From contig NZ_CABUCJ010000026.1 in the NCBI RefSeq assembly GCF_902490045.1, positions 1 to 26,548 on the forward strand: a stretch of 26,548 bases of DNA. Reading direction: 5' to 3'. Numbering within the stretch: position 1 is the first letter of the stretch; every line of letters begins with the position of its first letter. Position numbers and translations under genes: made by a program. Shown here piece after piece: positions 1 to 7,807 of the stretch. The notes beneath the pieces are model-generated. The model was not told where the DNA came from and searched no databases. It worked only from the letters and a program-made list of their open reading frames with translations. Origin of the DNA: an uncultured Anaerotruncus sp. GTDB taxonomy: Bacteria > Bacillota > Clostridia > Oscillospirales > Ruminococcaceae.

Positions 1-2425
1 CGCCGCCCGCGTAGCTTCCCCCGGCGGCCAGCGTCCGGCTGACCGCCGTTTCGAGCGTGCCGCCCCGCGCCGCGCCGAACAGACCGCCGGCATAGCTGCC
101 GCCGCCCGTGAGCGTGTAGTCGAGGACCAGACGGCCCTCCCCCGCTCCGCCGCTGCCGAAATGGGGGTTCACCTCCGCGGAGAGGCCCGTACCCGCGTAG
201 ACCACGGCGCCCGCGGACACCGTCCGGTAGCTGCCGCCGATGCTCTCCCCGACAAGGCCGCCGACATAGCTTCCCGTTCCCGTGACTTGCGAAAGCGCAG
301 AAAAATCCGCGGTTCCGCCCGAAATGCCGGGGAGCGGGGAGGGAATCCCCGTCTGCCCCACAGGCGGGACGGGCGGCGTCCGCGACGCGTCCCCCACCCG
401 CGCCCACCAGGGATTTTGCAGGGTGTTGTCGGGCTTATAGCTGTTGCCTGTGTAAAGCGAAACCCACCGTCCGCCCTCCCAGGTGACCTGCGCGCCCAGC
501 GCGTAGGCGTTGTGCCCGTAGCGCTGCTCCCATTCGGGCCATTCCCCGTCCGCGTCGGGCGGGGGAAACGGCTTCCACACCGACGCGCCGGACGGTGTGC
601 CCGGCTCAAAGTGGAACACGTCGTAGCCGGGGAGGTCCGCATAGGCGTACCAAATGCCCTTATGCGCCACCACGTCGCCGCGTCCGTAGAGAACGTCCGC
701 GTCCCACGCGGTCACGTCGGGAAAATCCGGGTCCGCCGGCGCGCCGCACTCCTCCCAGTAATCCTCCGCCTTCTGGTTCTGCGGCGGGACGCCGCGCAGA
801 TCCTCAGGAATGTCCTGAATGCAGCGGTAATAGGTGCTTCCGTGCTTGACGACGTCGCCCCTCTGGTAGGCGTAGCCGTTCACCCACCTGTCGCCCGGCG
901 CCGGACGGTTGGACGGGACGTCCCCGCCGCCCGAACCGCCCGAGCCGCCCGCGTCGTAAAGCGGTTCCCCGCGGCTGCGCAGGTGGCAGTCCTCAAGCCG
1001 CGCGCCGTTCGCCCGGCCCGCGAACGCGCCCACATGGTCCGCGCCCGCGACGCGCGCGTCCTCCAGGACGAGGCGTTCCAGGCCGGCTCCCGAAAGCTCG
1101 GCGAACAGCCCCACGAAACTCGTCCGGGGGCTCGGCGCCGGGTTCTTTTTGCCCGCGTCCTCCCACGCGGGGTCGATCGTCAGGCCGGTGATCACCCCGT
1201 GGGTCTCCCCGTCCGGAGGCGAAACCTTATACGCCCCCGTGAACGCCTCCCCGTCGGGGAACCGCGTGGGGACGAAGTTCAGATCGTTCGGCGAGCGGTA
1301 GTCGTTTTCGGCGACCCGCCAGTCGATGACCGCCGCGGTCTGCAAAAAGGTGCTCCCGCTCGCTGCGTAGCGCATGTTGTTGAGGTGCCGGGCGTTCCTG
1401 AGCTCGTAAATCGTCACGCCGCCCGGCGCGCTCTCCCCGGCAAAATAGGCGTGCTCCTCGTTGGACCTCCCGACGGCCTCCTCCGCGCCCGGGGCCCTGG
1501 CGGCCACCTCGGCGGTGATCAGGCCCGGCCGGATGCCCGGATACCGGCTCACGCTGTGGTGCAGGCAGTCGAGCACCAGAATCATCCGGCCGCTGGACGA
1601 ATCCTTATAGAGGACGCTGCCGCCGGTGGGGGTATCCTCCGCCACGGATACGTCCGCGACCTGGAGCTTAAAGAAATTGGGCAGCCCGGGAAGCTCCAGC
1701 ACCTGCGCGCCGTCCTGATAGATCCGCAGGTCGTAGGTGACCGACTCGTCGTAGGGCACCGGGGTCACGTCGTTCCATTCGACGGTGAGACGCTCCCCGT
1801 TCTCGATGCGCACGACCGGCGCCTCGAGCGTCATCGCGCCGCCCAGCTCGCCCGTGTAGTCCACGCCGTAATAGCCCTGCCGCTTGCGCTTCAGGTCGTC
1901 GCGGCCGCGGCTGACGACATTCGTCCCGTCCGACTCCGCGCCCTCATAGCCGAGCGCGCCCGCCCGCTCGCTGTAAAAGACCGCCCGGACGACGCCGGTG
2001 GTCCGGTTGTATTCGATGAGAATGGAATTTTCAAGCACCCCGGCGTCCGCCAGATAGGGACGCAGCACCTTGTCGAGGACAGGGTCCCCGCCGCCCGTCC
2101 TGCTGATGCGCAGCGCGCGGATGTTGCCCCTGTTTTTATCGAGCTCCTCCGCGCCCGGGGAGGGCTTCACGTCCGCTTCGAGGTCCACCTCCCGGCCCTC
2201 GGCGTTCAGCTCGTCAAAAAGGCTGGTGCCGCGCGCGTTTGTAAACGCCTCCTGCGCGGACAGGAAGATCGTCCGGGCGCTCTGGTTGAGCCGCACCGAC
2301 TCGGCGCTGCGGTACCACGCCAGAAAGGAGGGCGTCACGACGGCCAGCAGGATGCCGATCACGGCAATGACCACGACCATCTCCACGAGGGTGAACCCGC
2401 GCCTGTGATTTTGTTTTCCGCGCAT
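1..2425 (-). CDS. Giant type IV prepilin-like protein with GLUG repeats and CBM5/12-like modules (partial, runs off left edge)
   Basis: The frame is open from an ATG at 2425 to the window edge, 808 residues without a stop. A GGGAGGG ribosome site lies about 8 nt upstream. The N-terminus is a class III prepilin signal: basic leader, cleavage after G10, F11, E at mature position 5, then a hydrophobic helix to about residue 30. Residues 335-480 show the layout usual before and within GLUG proteins (TIYELRNARHLNN, then SFVGLFAELSGAG and HVGAFAGRANGA). A Gly/Ser linker at about 493-503 leads to three aromatic-rich modules at about 510-560, 575-615 and 640-682, with patterns such as YQRGDVVKHGSTYY and LYGRGDVVAHKGIWY that resemble chitin-binding CBM5/12. 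GLUG-like units resume at about 720, 774 and 803 (GSYVGGLVGES, GSYAGGLFGAA). It is the last gene of the pilin array. Its size far exceeds a normal pilin, so I infer a tip or minor pilin that displays an adhesin. Confidence 0.85.
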   Translation of the reverse strand, partial: MRGKQNHRRGFTLVEMVVVIAVIGILLAVVTPSFLAWYRSAESVRLNQSARTIFLSAQEAFTNARGTSLFDELNAEGREVDLEADVKPSPGAEELDKNRGNIRALRISRTGGGDPVLDKVLRPYLADAGVLENSILIEYNRTTGVVRAVFYSERAGALGYEGAESDGTNVVSRGRDDLKRKRQGYYGVDYTGELGGAMTLEAPVVRIENGERLTVEWNDVTPVPYDESVTYDLRIYQDGAQVLELPGLPNFFKLQVADVSVAEDTPTGGSVLYKDSSSGRMILVLDCLHHSVSRYPGIRPGLITAEVAARAPGAEEAVGRSNEEHAYFAGESAPGGVTIYELRNARHLNNMRYAASGSTFLQTAAVIDWRVAENDYRSPNDLNFVPTRFPDGEAFTGAYKVSPPDGETHGVITGLTIDPAWEDAGKKNPAPSPRTSFVGLFAELSGAGLERLVLEDARVAGADHVGAFAGRANGARLEDCHLRSRGEPLYDAGGSGGSGGGDVPSNRPAPGDRWVNGYAYQRGDVVKHGSTYYRCIQDIPEDLRGVPPQNQKAEDYWEECGAPADPDFPDVTAWDADVLYGRGDVVAHKGIWYAYADLPGYDVFHFEPGTPSGASVWKPFPPPDADGEWPEWEQRYGHNAYALGAQVTWEGGRWVSLYTGNSYKPDNTLQNPWWARVGDASRTPPVPPVGQTGIPSPLPGISGGTADFSALSQVTGTGSYVGGLVGESIGGSYRTVSAGAVVYAGTGLSAEVNPHFGSGGAGEGRLVLDYTLTGGGSYAGGLFGAARGGTLETAVSRTLAAGGSYAGG

Positions 2426-2464
2426 CGGTTCATCCCTCCCTTTGCAAGCTCCCGGGCGGCGCGC

Positions 2465-2640
2465 TCAGCTCCCGTATCTTCCCGCGGCGCCGTCCGGCAT
2501 GACGCATTCCGCGCGGACGGCCGCCCAGTTTTCAACGGTAACCGTATAGGTCGCGGGGAGCCCGCCCGTCAGGTAGCCGTCGAGCGGCCCCGCCTCCCCG
2601 GCGAGCTTTTTGACAAATTCTCCCGTGCCGCGTTTCCCAG
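2465..2640 (-). pseudogene. C-terminal remnant of a pilin gene
   Basis: Between the third pilin and the giant prepilin, one minus-strand frame stays open to a TGA at 2465-2467. It encodes about 58 residues with no start codon or ribosome site of its own. The stretch LDGYLTGGLPATYTVTVENW lines up with LDEYLDGKVPGTQWSVIVEEF of the second pilin and the matching part of the third. The following residues (AECVMPDGAAGRYGS) match the pilin ends in spacing. The prepilin signal and hydrophobic helix are absent, and the frame differs from that of the upstream pilin. I read it as the tail of a fourth pilin copy whose 5' part was deleted. A frameshifted extension of the neighbouring pilin is the alternative. 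Confidence 0.5.
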
Positions 2641-3102
2641 CTAAATAATCCAGTCCAAATAATCGAAGCCCTCGGGGTAGACGTAGGCGTTCTCTCCCGC
2701 AAAGATGGTTGCCCCCTTGACTTCAAAGTGATATATCACAACCATCCATTGGTCGCCGGGGACTTCCCCGTCGATGTAGCTTTCCAGCCGGACGCCGCCG
2801 CCGTTGGGCACGTCGTAGGAATAAAAGATCCCATTTCCATATTTGGTCAATTGGTTAAACTGATACCGTTCGCCGTCAAGCGCGCCCACGCAGTTCGCAT
2901 AGCCGTTCAGCATCTCCTCCGCGACATAGGCCTGCCCAGCCGTGCAGAGCTGCTTGGCCGCCGCCTGGTATTTCATCTCTTTGGCGGTTGTGATATACCG
3001 CGTCATCAGCGGCGCGACCAGCGCGATCAGCACCGCGATGATCGCGATCACCACGATCATCTCAAGCAAGGTAAAACCCCTGCGGCGATCCTTCTTCAGC
3101 AT
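2641..3102 (-). CDS. Type IV pilin (third in array)
   Basis: 153-residue prepilin. It has a short basic leader (MLKKDRRRG), cleavage before F, E at mature position 5, and a hydrophobic assembly helix (FTLLEMIVVIAIIAVLIALV) shared almost unchanged with the two pilins upstream. The ATG at 3102 has an AAGGAGGGG site about 6 nt upstream, which decides the start. Two cysteines (in KQLCTAG and YANCVGA) could form a disulfide. The C-terminal part (ESYIDGEVPGDQW, then VYPEGFDYLDWII) is alignable with the second pilin, so these are tandem duplicates. Prepilin peptidase should cleave it and the PilB/PilC machine assemble it. Major or minor status cannot be told from sequence. Confidence 0.9.
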   Translation of the reverse strand: MLKKDRRRGFTLLEMIVVIAIIAVLIALVAPLMTRYITTAKEMKYQAAAKQLCTAGQAYVAEEMLNGYANCVGALDGERYQFNQLTKYGNGIFYSYDVPNGGGVRLESYIDGEVPGDQWMVVIYHFEVKGATIFAGENAYVYPEGFDYLDWII

Positions 3103-3153
3103 ATTGCTCCCCTCCTTACGGGTCCGGCCGCCCGGCGCCGGAAGCGTCCGGGA

Positions 3154-3609
3154 CTAGCCGTACGGGTCAAAATCCGGCGGATAAGCGTATTGCGTTTCCC
3201 CTTCCATAACCACCGCGCCCTGTACCCCAAACTCCTCGACGATCACCGACCACTGAGTGCCCGGTACCTTCCCGTCGAGATACTCGTCAAGGCGGATGGT
3301 CCCGTATGCCGTCGCGTTGTTCAGGACTCCGTTTCCATTTTTGGAAAGCAGGTTGTATTCCGAAGGGGGGTCCTCATCGACACAGTTGGCACAGCCGTTC
3401 AGCATCTCCTCGGCGATATACGCCTGCGCGGCGGTATAAAGCTGTTTGGCGGCGGCCCTGTACCGGGTTTCCTTCGCCGAGGCGATATACCGCGTCATCA
3501 GCGGCGCGACCAGCGCAATCAGCACCGCGATGATCGCGATCACCACGATCATTTCAATCAGCGTGAAGCCGGCCTTCCGCCGGCATTTTTGCAGCGCAGT
3601 CATCGTCAT
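3154..3609 (-). CDS. Type IV pilin (second in array)
   Basis: 151-residue prepilin starting MTMTALQKCRRKAG, then FTLIEMIVVIAIIAVLIALV. The frame is open further upstream, but that stretch only reads through two intergenic hairpins. An AGAAGGG site lies just before the ATG at 3609; an ATG two codons later (3603) is also possible. It carries a CANC motif where the third pilin has a single Cys. It ends in MEGETQYAYPPDFDPYG, similar to the third pilin. It lies in the same direction as its neighbours, about 130 nt after the first pilin and about 50 nt before the third. It is most likely a structural subunit of the same pilus system. Confidence 0.9.
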   Translation of the reverse strand: MTMTALQKCRRKAGFTLIEMIVVIAIIAVLIALVAPLMTRYIASAKETRYRAAAKQLYTAAQAYIAEEMLNGCANCVDEDPPSEYNLLSKNGNGVLNNATAYGTIRLDEYLDGKVPGTQWSVIVEEFGVQGAVVMEGETQYAYPPDFDPYG

Positions 3610-3642
3610 CCATCCCTTCTCCGAAACCGTCTGCTCCGGAAA

Positions 3643-3717
3643 GGGGCCTTCCGGCGGGAAGGCCTCTTCTCCGCAAAAGACGGGGAACCAATCCCCGGGA
3701 GACCCGGGGATTGGTTC
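3643..3717 (-). terminator. Two tandem hairpins between first and second pilin genes
   Basis: Positions 3685-3717 form a perfect 15-bp stem with a 3-nt loop (arms 3685-3699 and 3703-3717), only 22 nt after the stop of the first pilin. On the minus strand it is followed by the weak T tract TCTTTT. A second hairpin at about 3641-3668 has an 8-bp GGCCTTCC core extended by four more pairs, one of them G-U. Together they could partly terminate or stabilise the first pilin's transcript, giving that pilin more mRNA than the ones downstream. The role is inferred. Confidence 0.6.
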
Positions 3718-3738
3718 TTCTGTCAAATCCTGTTAATG

Positions 3739-4131
3739 TCAGGTTGTGGAAGAGGACAGCGGGTAGTTGCCTGTAACACCGTCGACCACGATCGTCACAT
3801 CACCCACCTCACCGTCAGTGACATCTATAGTAGGATCAGCACTCGGCGCATTGTCGAGGAAGCCCTTAATGGCACTGATATCGGACGAGGTAAAGCTGTC
3901 AATGGTGTCCGCGTCCACGCCATCGAGCACCTTCTCCGCGACGTAAGCCTGCGCGGCGGTGTAGAGGGACTTCGCGGCGGCGTCCGCCTTGGTCTGCTTG
4001 GCGGTGTTGATGTAACGGGTCATCAGGGGCGCGACCAGCGCGATCAGCACGGCGATGATCGCGATGACGACGATCATCTCAATGAGGGTAAAGCCTTTTT
4101 TGCGGGTTTTGGTGAGATACTTTTGAAACAT
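3739..4131 (-). CDS. pilA: Type IV pilin (first in array, probable major pilin)
   Basis: 130-residue prepilin. The ATG at 4131 (MFQKYLTKTRKKG) sits 8 nt after a perfect AAGGAGG. A TTG at 4149 in the same frame lies inside that site and is rejected. After the cleavage site come FTLIE and a hydrophobic helix identical in most positions to the next two pilins. The C-terminal domain has no cysteine, is rich in Asp, Ser and Thr, and ends GNYPLSSSTT, unlike its paralogues. Being first after pilT, having the best ribosome site and being followed at once by a strong hairpin all suggest the most abundant subunit. This ranking is inference. Confidence 0.88.
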   Translation of the reverse strand: MFQKYLTKTRKKGFTLIEMIVVIAIIAVLIALVAPLMTRYINTAKQTKADAAAKSLYTAAQAYVAEKVLDGVDADTIDSFTSSDISAIKGFLDNAPSADPTIDVTDGEVGDVTIVVDGVTGNYPLSSSTT

Positions 4132-4179
4132 CTCTGGTTCCTCCTTCAATATAATACAATCTATAAAACCTTGTGGGTT

Positions 4180-5247
4180 TTAACCTTCTGAAAGCCCGAC
4201 AAGCCGCCGGAAGACCTCCCGGTCGGTGCAGCGGTCGAGCGCGTCCTCCAGGCTCACCTGCCGTTCCCGGCAGAGCTGCGCAAGCGACGCGTCCATCGAG
4301 AGCATCCCCTGCTTGACGCCCGTCTGGAGGACCGAAGCGATCTGGTGGCCCTTGTTCTCGCGGATGATGCTGGCCACCGCGTCGTTCACGAGCAGCACCT
4401 CGAACGCCGCGACGCGCCCGCTTCCGCCGACGCGCGGCAAAAGCTGCTGCGATACGACCGCCCGCAGAACCGACGCGAGCTGGGTCCGGATCTGCTGCTG
4501 CTGATGGGGCGGGAAGACGTCGACGATCCGGTCGATCGTGGCAGCCGCGCCGGTCGTGTGCAGCGTGGAAAAGACGAGGTGCCCCGTCTCGGCGGCGGTC
4601 ACCGCCGCGGAAATCGTCTCAAGGTCGCGCATCTCCCCGACGAGGATGACGTCCGGGTCCTCCCGCAGTGCGCTGCGCAGTGCCTGCGCGAAGTCCGGCG
4701 CGTCCCTGCCGATCTCCCGCTGGTTCACCATGCAGCGCTTGTGCGGGTGCAGGTACTCCACCGGGTCCTCGATCGTCAGGATATGCCCGCTGCGGGTCCG
4801 GTTCACATGATCGAGCAGTGCCGCCAGCGTGGTGGATTTGCCGCTGCCCGTCGGGCCGGTCACGAGCACCAGCCCGCGCGGGAATCCGGCCATCCGCTCG
4901 AACACCTTCGGCAGCCCGAGGCTTTCGATGGTGGGCAGCTCCTCCTGCAAAAGGCGGACCGCCGCGGCCGGGCCGCCGTTCTGGTGGTAGAGGTTCACGC
5001 GGCAGCGCCGCCCGTTTTCGTCGCGGTAGCAGAAATCCGCGTCCTCCATCCCCGGCCCGAAGGAGATTCCCTCCCTGCCACAGAGCTCGGATATCAGCGC
5101 GCCGACCGCCTCCTCCCCGAGGATGGGCGCGTCGGGCAGCGGCCGCAGGGACCCGTTCTGCCGCATGATGGGGGGCAGGTCCCTGGTCAGGTGGAGGTCG
5201 GAGCCGTCAAAGGCCCTCGCCCTCTCCAGGTATTCGTCAATTTGCAT
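4180..5247 (-). CDS. pilT: Type IV pilus retraction ATPase PilT
   Basis: About 355 residues. N-terminal PAS-like part includes the typical ASDLHLT-like segment (GSDLHLTRDLPPIMRQNG). The RecA-like core has Walker A GPTGSGKSTT, the Asp box (TIEDPVEYLH), Walker B DPDVILVGEMRD and the His box (STLHTTGAAATIDR). This is the PilT rather than PilB layout: short N-terminus and no zinc tetrad. It powers pilus depolymerisation and hence twitching. Two starts compete. An ATG at 5268 overlaps the pilB stop as ATGA. The ATG at 5247 has a GGGAGGGG site at good distance and matches the usual family N-terminus, so I chose it. The gene lies directly between pilB and the pilins. Confidence 0.95.
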   Translation of the reverse strand: MQIDEYLERARAFDGSDLHLTRDLPPIMRQNGSLRPLPDAPILGEEAVGALISELCGREGISFGPGMEDADFCYRDENGRRCRVNLYHQNGGPAAAVRLLQEELPTIESLGLPKVFERMAGFPRGLVLVTGPTGSGKSTTLAALLDHVNRTRSGHILTIEDPVEYLHPHKRCMVNQREIGRDAPDFAQALRSALREDPDVILVGEMRDLETISAAVTAAETGHLVFSTLHTTGAAATIDRIVDVFPPHQQQQIRTQLASVLRAVVSQQLLPRVGGSGRVAAFEVLLVNDAVASIIRENKGHQIASVLQTGVKQGMLSMDASLAQLCRERQVSLEDALDRCTDREVFRRLVGLSEG

Positions 5248-5264
5248 GGGCATCCCCTCCCGGT

Positions 5265-6950
5265 TCATTCGATGTTGTAGGTAACGCGGAGGTACTCCGC
5301 GAGGGTGGTTTTTCCCTCCCGCACGAGGTCGGCGAGGTTATCCTTGAGGAAGCGCCCGCCCAACGCGCGGATGGAATCCCGGAACTCCTGGACCGACGCG
5401 CGCTGCACGACAAGCTGGCTCAGCTCGTGGCGCATCGGCACGACCTCGTGGATGGCCGTCCGGCCGAGATATCCGGTGAAGTTGCAGTGCGCGCAGCCGC
5501 TCCCGCGGTAAAACGTCTTCGGGCGCGGCCACTCCCAGAGGGAGAGCTCCTTTTCGTCCGGCTCGTATTCCCGCTTGCAGTGGGGACAGACCAGCCGCAC
5601 CAGCCGCTGGGAGACGACCCCCACCACCGCCGAAGCGACGATATAGGGTTCCACGCCCATATCCACAAGGCGCATGAAGGTCGACGCGGCGTCGTTCGTA
5701 TGGATGGTAGTGAGCACGCGGTGGCCGGTGATCGCCGCGCGGGCTGCGATGCGGGCGGTCTCCACGTCGCGGATTTCGCCGATCATGATGATGTCCGGGT
5801 CCTGCCGGAGGATTGAGCGCAGCCCGGAGGCGAAGGTGAGCCCCGCCTTCGGGTTGATCTGCACCTGGCTGATGCCGTCGACCAGCTTTTCCACCGGGTC
5901 CTCGATCGTCACGACGTTCACGTTCGGCGTCGAGAGCTGGTGGAGGACCGCGTAGATCGTGGTCGACTTGCCGCTGCCCGTCGGACCCGTCACAAGGATG
6001 ATTCCGTTGGGGCTGCGCATCAGCTCCTCCAGACGCGCGTAGTTTTCCGCCGAGATGCCCGTGTCCCGCACGTCGACGATGTCGAGGGTGTTGTCCCCCA
6101 TGATGCGCAGCACCGCTTTTTCGCCGTAGACGGTGGGCAGGGTGGAGACGCGCAGATTGACCGCCTTTCCGTCCACGTCTGCAGAGAACCGCCCGTCCTG
6201 CGGCACGCGGCGCTCGCCGATGTCGATGCCCGAAAGGATTTTCAGACGGGTGATCAGCGAGACGTGCACCGACGAGTTCAGGAGCATCGCCTCGATCAGC
6301 TCGCCGTCCACACGGAAGCGCACGCTGACGTTCTGCTTGCCCGGCTCGACGTGAATATCCGAGGCGCGCATGTGGTAGGCCTGCGCCACGATCGAATTGA
6401 GCAGACGCACGACCGGCGCGCCCTCGACGCGCTCGAGCATGTCGCTGTAGTCCTCGCCCCGGATGGGATCGGCCACGTCCTCGTATTCGCGGTTGAACTC
6501 CTCCAGCGCCGATTCTGCGCCCTGCTGGGCATAGCAGCGGTGGATCGCGTCGTTGAGGTCCCGCTTGGTGGCGAGCACCGGGACGATCTGCATGCCGGTG
6601 ACGAGCCCCAGCTCCCCGAACGCGTAAAAGTCGAGGGGATTGTTGGTGGCGACGGTCAATTCCCCGCCCTGCACCCGTAGCGGGATGAGCGAATACTTCT
6701 GGGCCAGCTCGCGCGGCACCAGCTGCACCGCCGCCCGGTCGATCCGCTCCTCCTCGAGGTCCACAAACGGGACCTCCAGCCGCTGCTGGAGCGCGAGCAT
6801 GAGGTTGTGCTCGGTGACATAGCCGTTCTCCACGAGCAGGTCGCCCAAACGGCCGCCCTTCTCCTTTTGGAGCGCGAGGGCCTCGTCAAGTTTTTCTGGG
6901 GTCAGGAATCCGGCCTCGACCAGGACCTGTCCCAGCGGTAGGTTTTTCAA
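5265..6950 (-). CDS. pilB: Type IV pilus assembly ATPase PilB (GspE family)
   Basis: 561 residues from a TTG at 6950 preceded by AAGGAA; codons further upstream in this frame run into the pilB/pilD gap. Residues 1-65 hold two copies of an MshEN-type motif (PLGQVLVEAG and RLGDLLVENG, each followed by spaced Leu and a Gln-rich end). MshEN domains bind c-di-GMP in MshE and some PilB proteins; the second copy has Arg where the final Gln is expected. The ATPase core has Walker A GPTGSGKSTT, Asp box TIEDPVEKL, Walker B DPDIIMIGEIRD and His box TTIHTNDAAST. A zinc tetrad follows (CPHC and CAHC). It drives pilin polymerisation with PilC. It is transcribed into pilT and divergent from pilD. Confidence 0.95.
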   Translation of the reverse strand: MKNLPLGQVLVEAGFLTPEKLDEALALQKEKGGRLGDLLVENGYVTEHNLMLALQQRLEVPFVDLEEERIDRAAVQLVPRELAQKYSLIPLRVQGGELTVATNNPLDFYAFGELGLVTGMQIVPVLATKRDLNDAIHRCYAQQGAESALEEFNREYEDVADPIRGEDYSDMLERVEGAPVVRLLNSIVAQAYHMRASDIHVEPGKQNVSVRFRVDGELIEAMLLNSSVHVSLITRLKILSGIDIGERRVPQDGRFSADVDGKAVNLRVSTLPTVYGEKAVLRIMGDNTLDIVDVRDTGISAENYARLEELMRSPNGIILVTGPTGSGKSTTIYAVLHQLSTPNVNVVTIEDPVEKLVDGISQVQINPKAGLTFASGLRSILRQDPDIIMIGEIRDVETARIAARAAITGHRVLTTIHTNDAASTFMRLVDMGVEPYIVASAVVGVVSQRLVRLVCPHCKREYEPDEKELSLWEWPRPKTFYRGSGCAHCNFTGYLGRTAIHEVVPMRHELSQLVVQRASVQEFRDSIRALGGRFLKDNLADLVREGKTTLAEYLRVTYNIE

Positions 6951-7016
6951 AGGCGCACTTCCTTTTCCGCCGGATTTGTGATAAAGTAGCGGTAACACCG
7001 CCGGGGAGGGATCGTT

Positions 7017-7784
7017 TTGCTTTGGTTATTTGAACGGCTGCCGGCCGCGCTTGCCCTGTTGTTCGGGCTGGTGGTCGGCAGCTTCCTGAATGTCTGCATC
7101 TACCGCATCCCGCTCGGGATTTCGGTCGCGAAGGGGCGCTCCTTCTGCCCCTCCTGCGGGGAGAAGATCGCATGGTACGACAATGTCCCGCTACTGAGCT
7201 TTCTTGTGCTGCGCGGCCGCTGCCGACGCTGCGGGGCGCGGATATCGCCGCGCTATCCCGCGGTGGAGACCGCGAACGCCCTGCTGTGGCTCCTCTGCTG
7301 CCTCAGCCACGGGTACTCCGCCGGAACGCTCCTGCTCTGCCTCGCGCTCTCCGCGCTTCTCACGGCGGCGATGATCGACCGCGACACGGGGATCATCCCC
7401 GACCGCATCTCCGTCTTCCTCGCGGCGCTGGCCTGCTGCTCCCTCTTCACGCCGGGGTTTCCCTCCCCGCTCGCACGGCTGGGCGGCGCGCTCTGCGTGA
7501 GCGTGCCCATGCTGCTCGCCGCGCTCCTCTGGGACGGGTTCGGCGGGGGCGATATCAAGCTGTGCGCCGCCTTCGGGCTGCTCGCGGGCTGGCGGCTTTC
7601 GCTGCTCGCCATCCTCTTCGCTTCGGTCTCCGGGGCGGCGTGGGCCGTCTTCCTGCTCCTGCGCAGGGGCGCCGGACGGAAAACCGCCTTCCCCTTCGGG
7701 CCTTTCCTCGCGGCGGGCATGGGGCTGTCGCTCCTCTGGGGGGAGGAGCTCATCGGCTGGTACCTCTCCCTCTTCCTGCTTTAG
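7017..7784 (+). CDS. pilD: Prepilin peptidase / N-methyltransferase PilD
   Basis: 255-residue polytopic membrane protein. It has the methyltransferase-side Cys pairs C44-P-S-C47 and C69-R-R-C72. The two catalytic aspartates of the type IV prepilin peptidase family are present, in MIDRDTGIIPD (D121) and GGGDIK (D179). It removes the leader of the prepilins encoded in this locus and methylates the new N-terminal Phe. Start is a TTG at 7017, 7 nt after GGGGAGGG; no ATG in this frame fits. It is the only plus-strand gene in the pilus cluster, convergent with pilO (23 nt apart) and divergent from pilB (66 nt apart). Confidence 0.95.
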   Translation: MLWLFERLPAALALLFGLVVGSFLNVCIYRIPLGISVAKGRSFCPSCGEKIAWYDNVPLLSFLVLRGRCRRCGARISPRYPAVETANALLWLLCCLSHGYSAGTLLLCLALSALLTAAMIDRDTGIIPDRISVFLAALACCSLFTPGFPSPLARLGGALCVSVPMLLAALLWDGFGGGDIKLCAAFGLLAGWRLSLLAILFASVSGAAWAVFLLLRRGAGRKTAFPFGPFLAAGMGLSLLWGEELIGWYLSLFLL

Positions 7785-7807
7785 GAGCCCCCGCCCCGGC
7801 CTGCCAG

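Noticed and set aside
161..2644. 827-codon open frame on the plus strand
   Set aside because: Antisense of the giant prepilin; Arg/Pro/Ala-rich, no recognisable domain, caused by high GC at third positions of the real gene.
3610..3726. N-terminal extension of the second pilin (MTEEPIPGSPGDW...)
   Set aside because: It translates two intergenic hairpins, would put extra residues before the prepilin leader, and a ribosome site exists at the inner ATG.
2728..4191. 487-codon plus-strand frame across the pilins
   Set aside because: His/Arg/Asp-rich repeats are simply the reverse of the three pilin helices; no ribosome site and no family.
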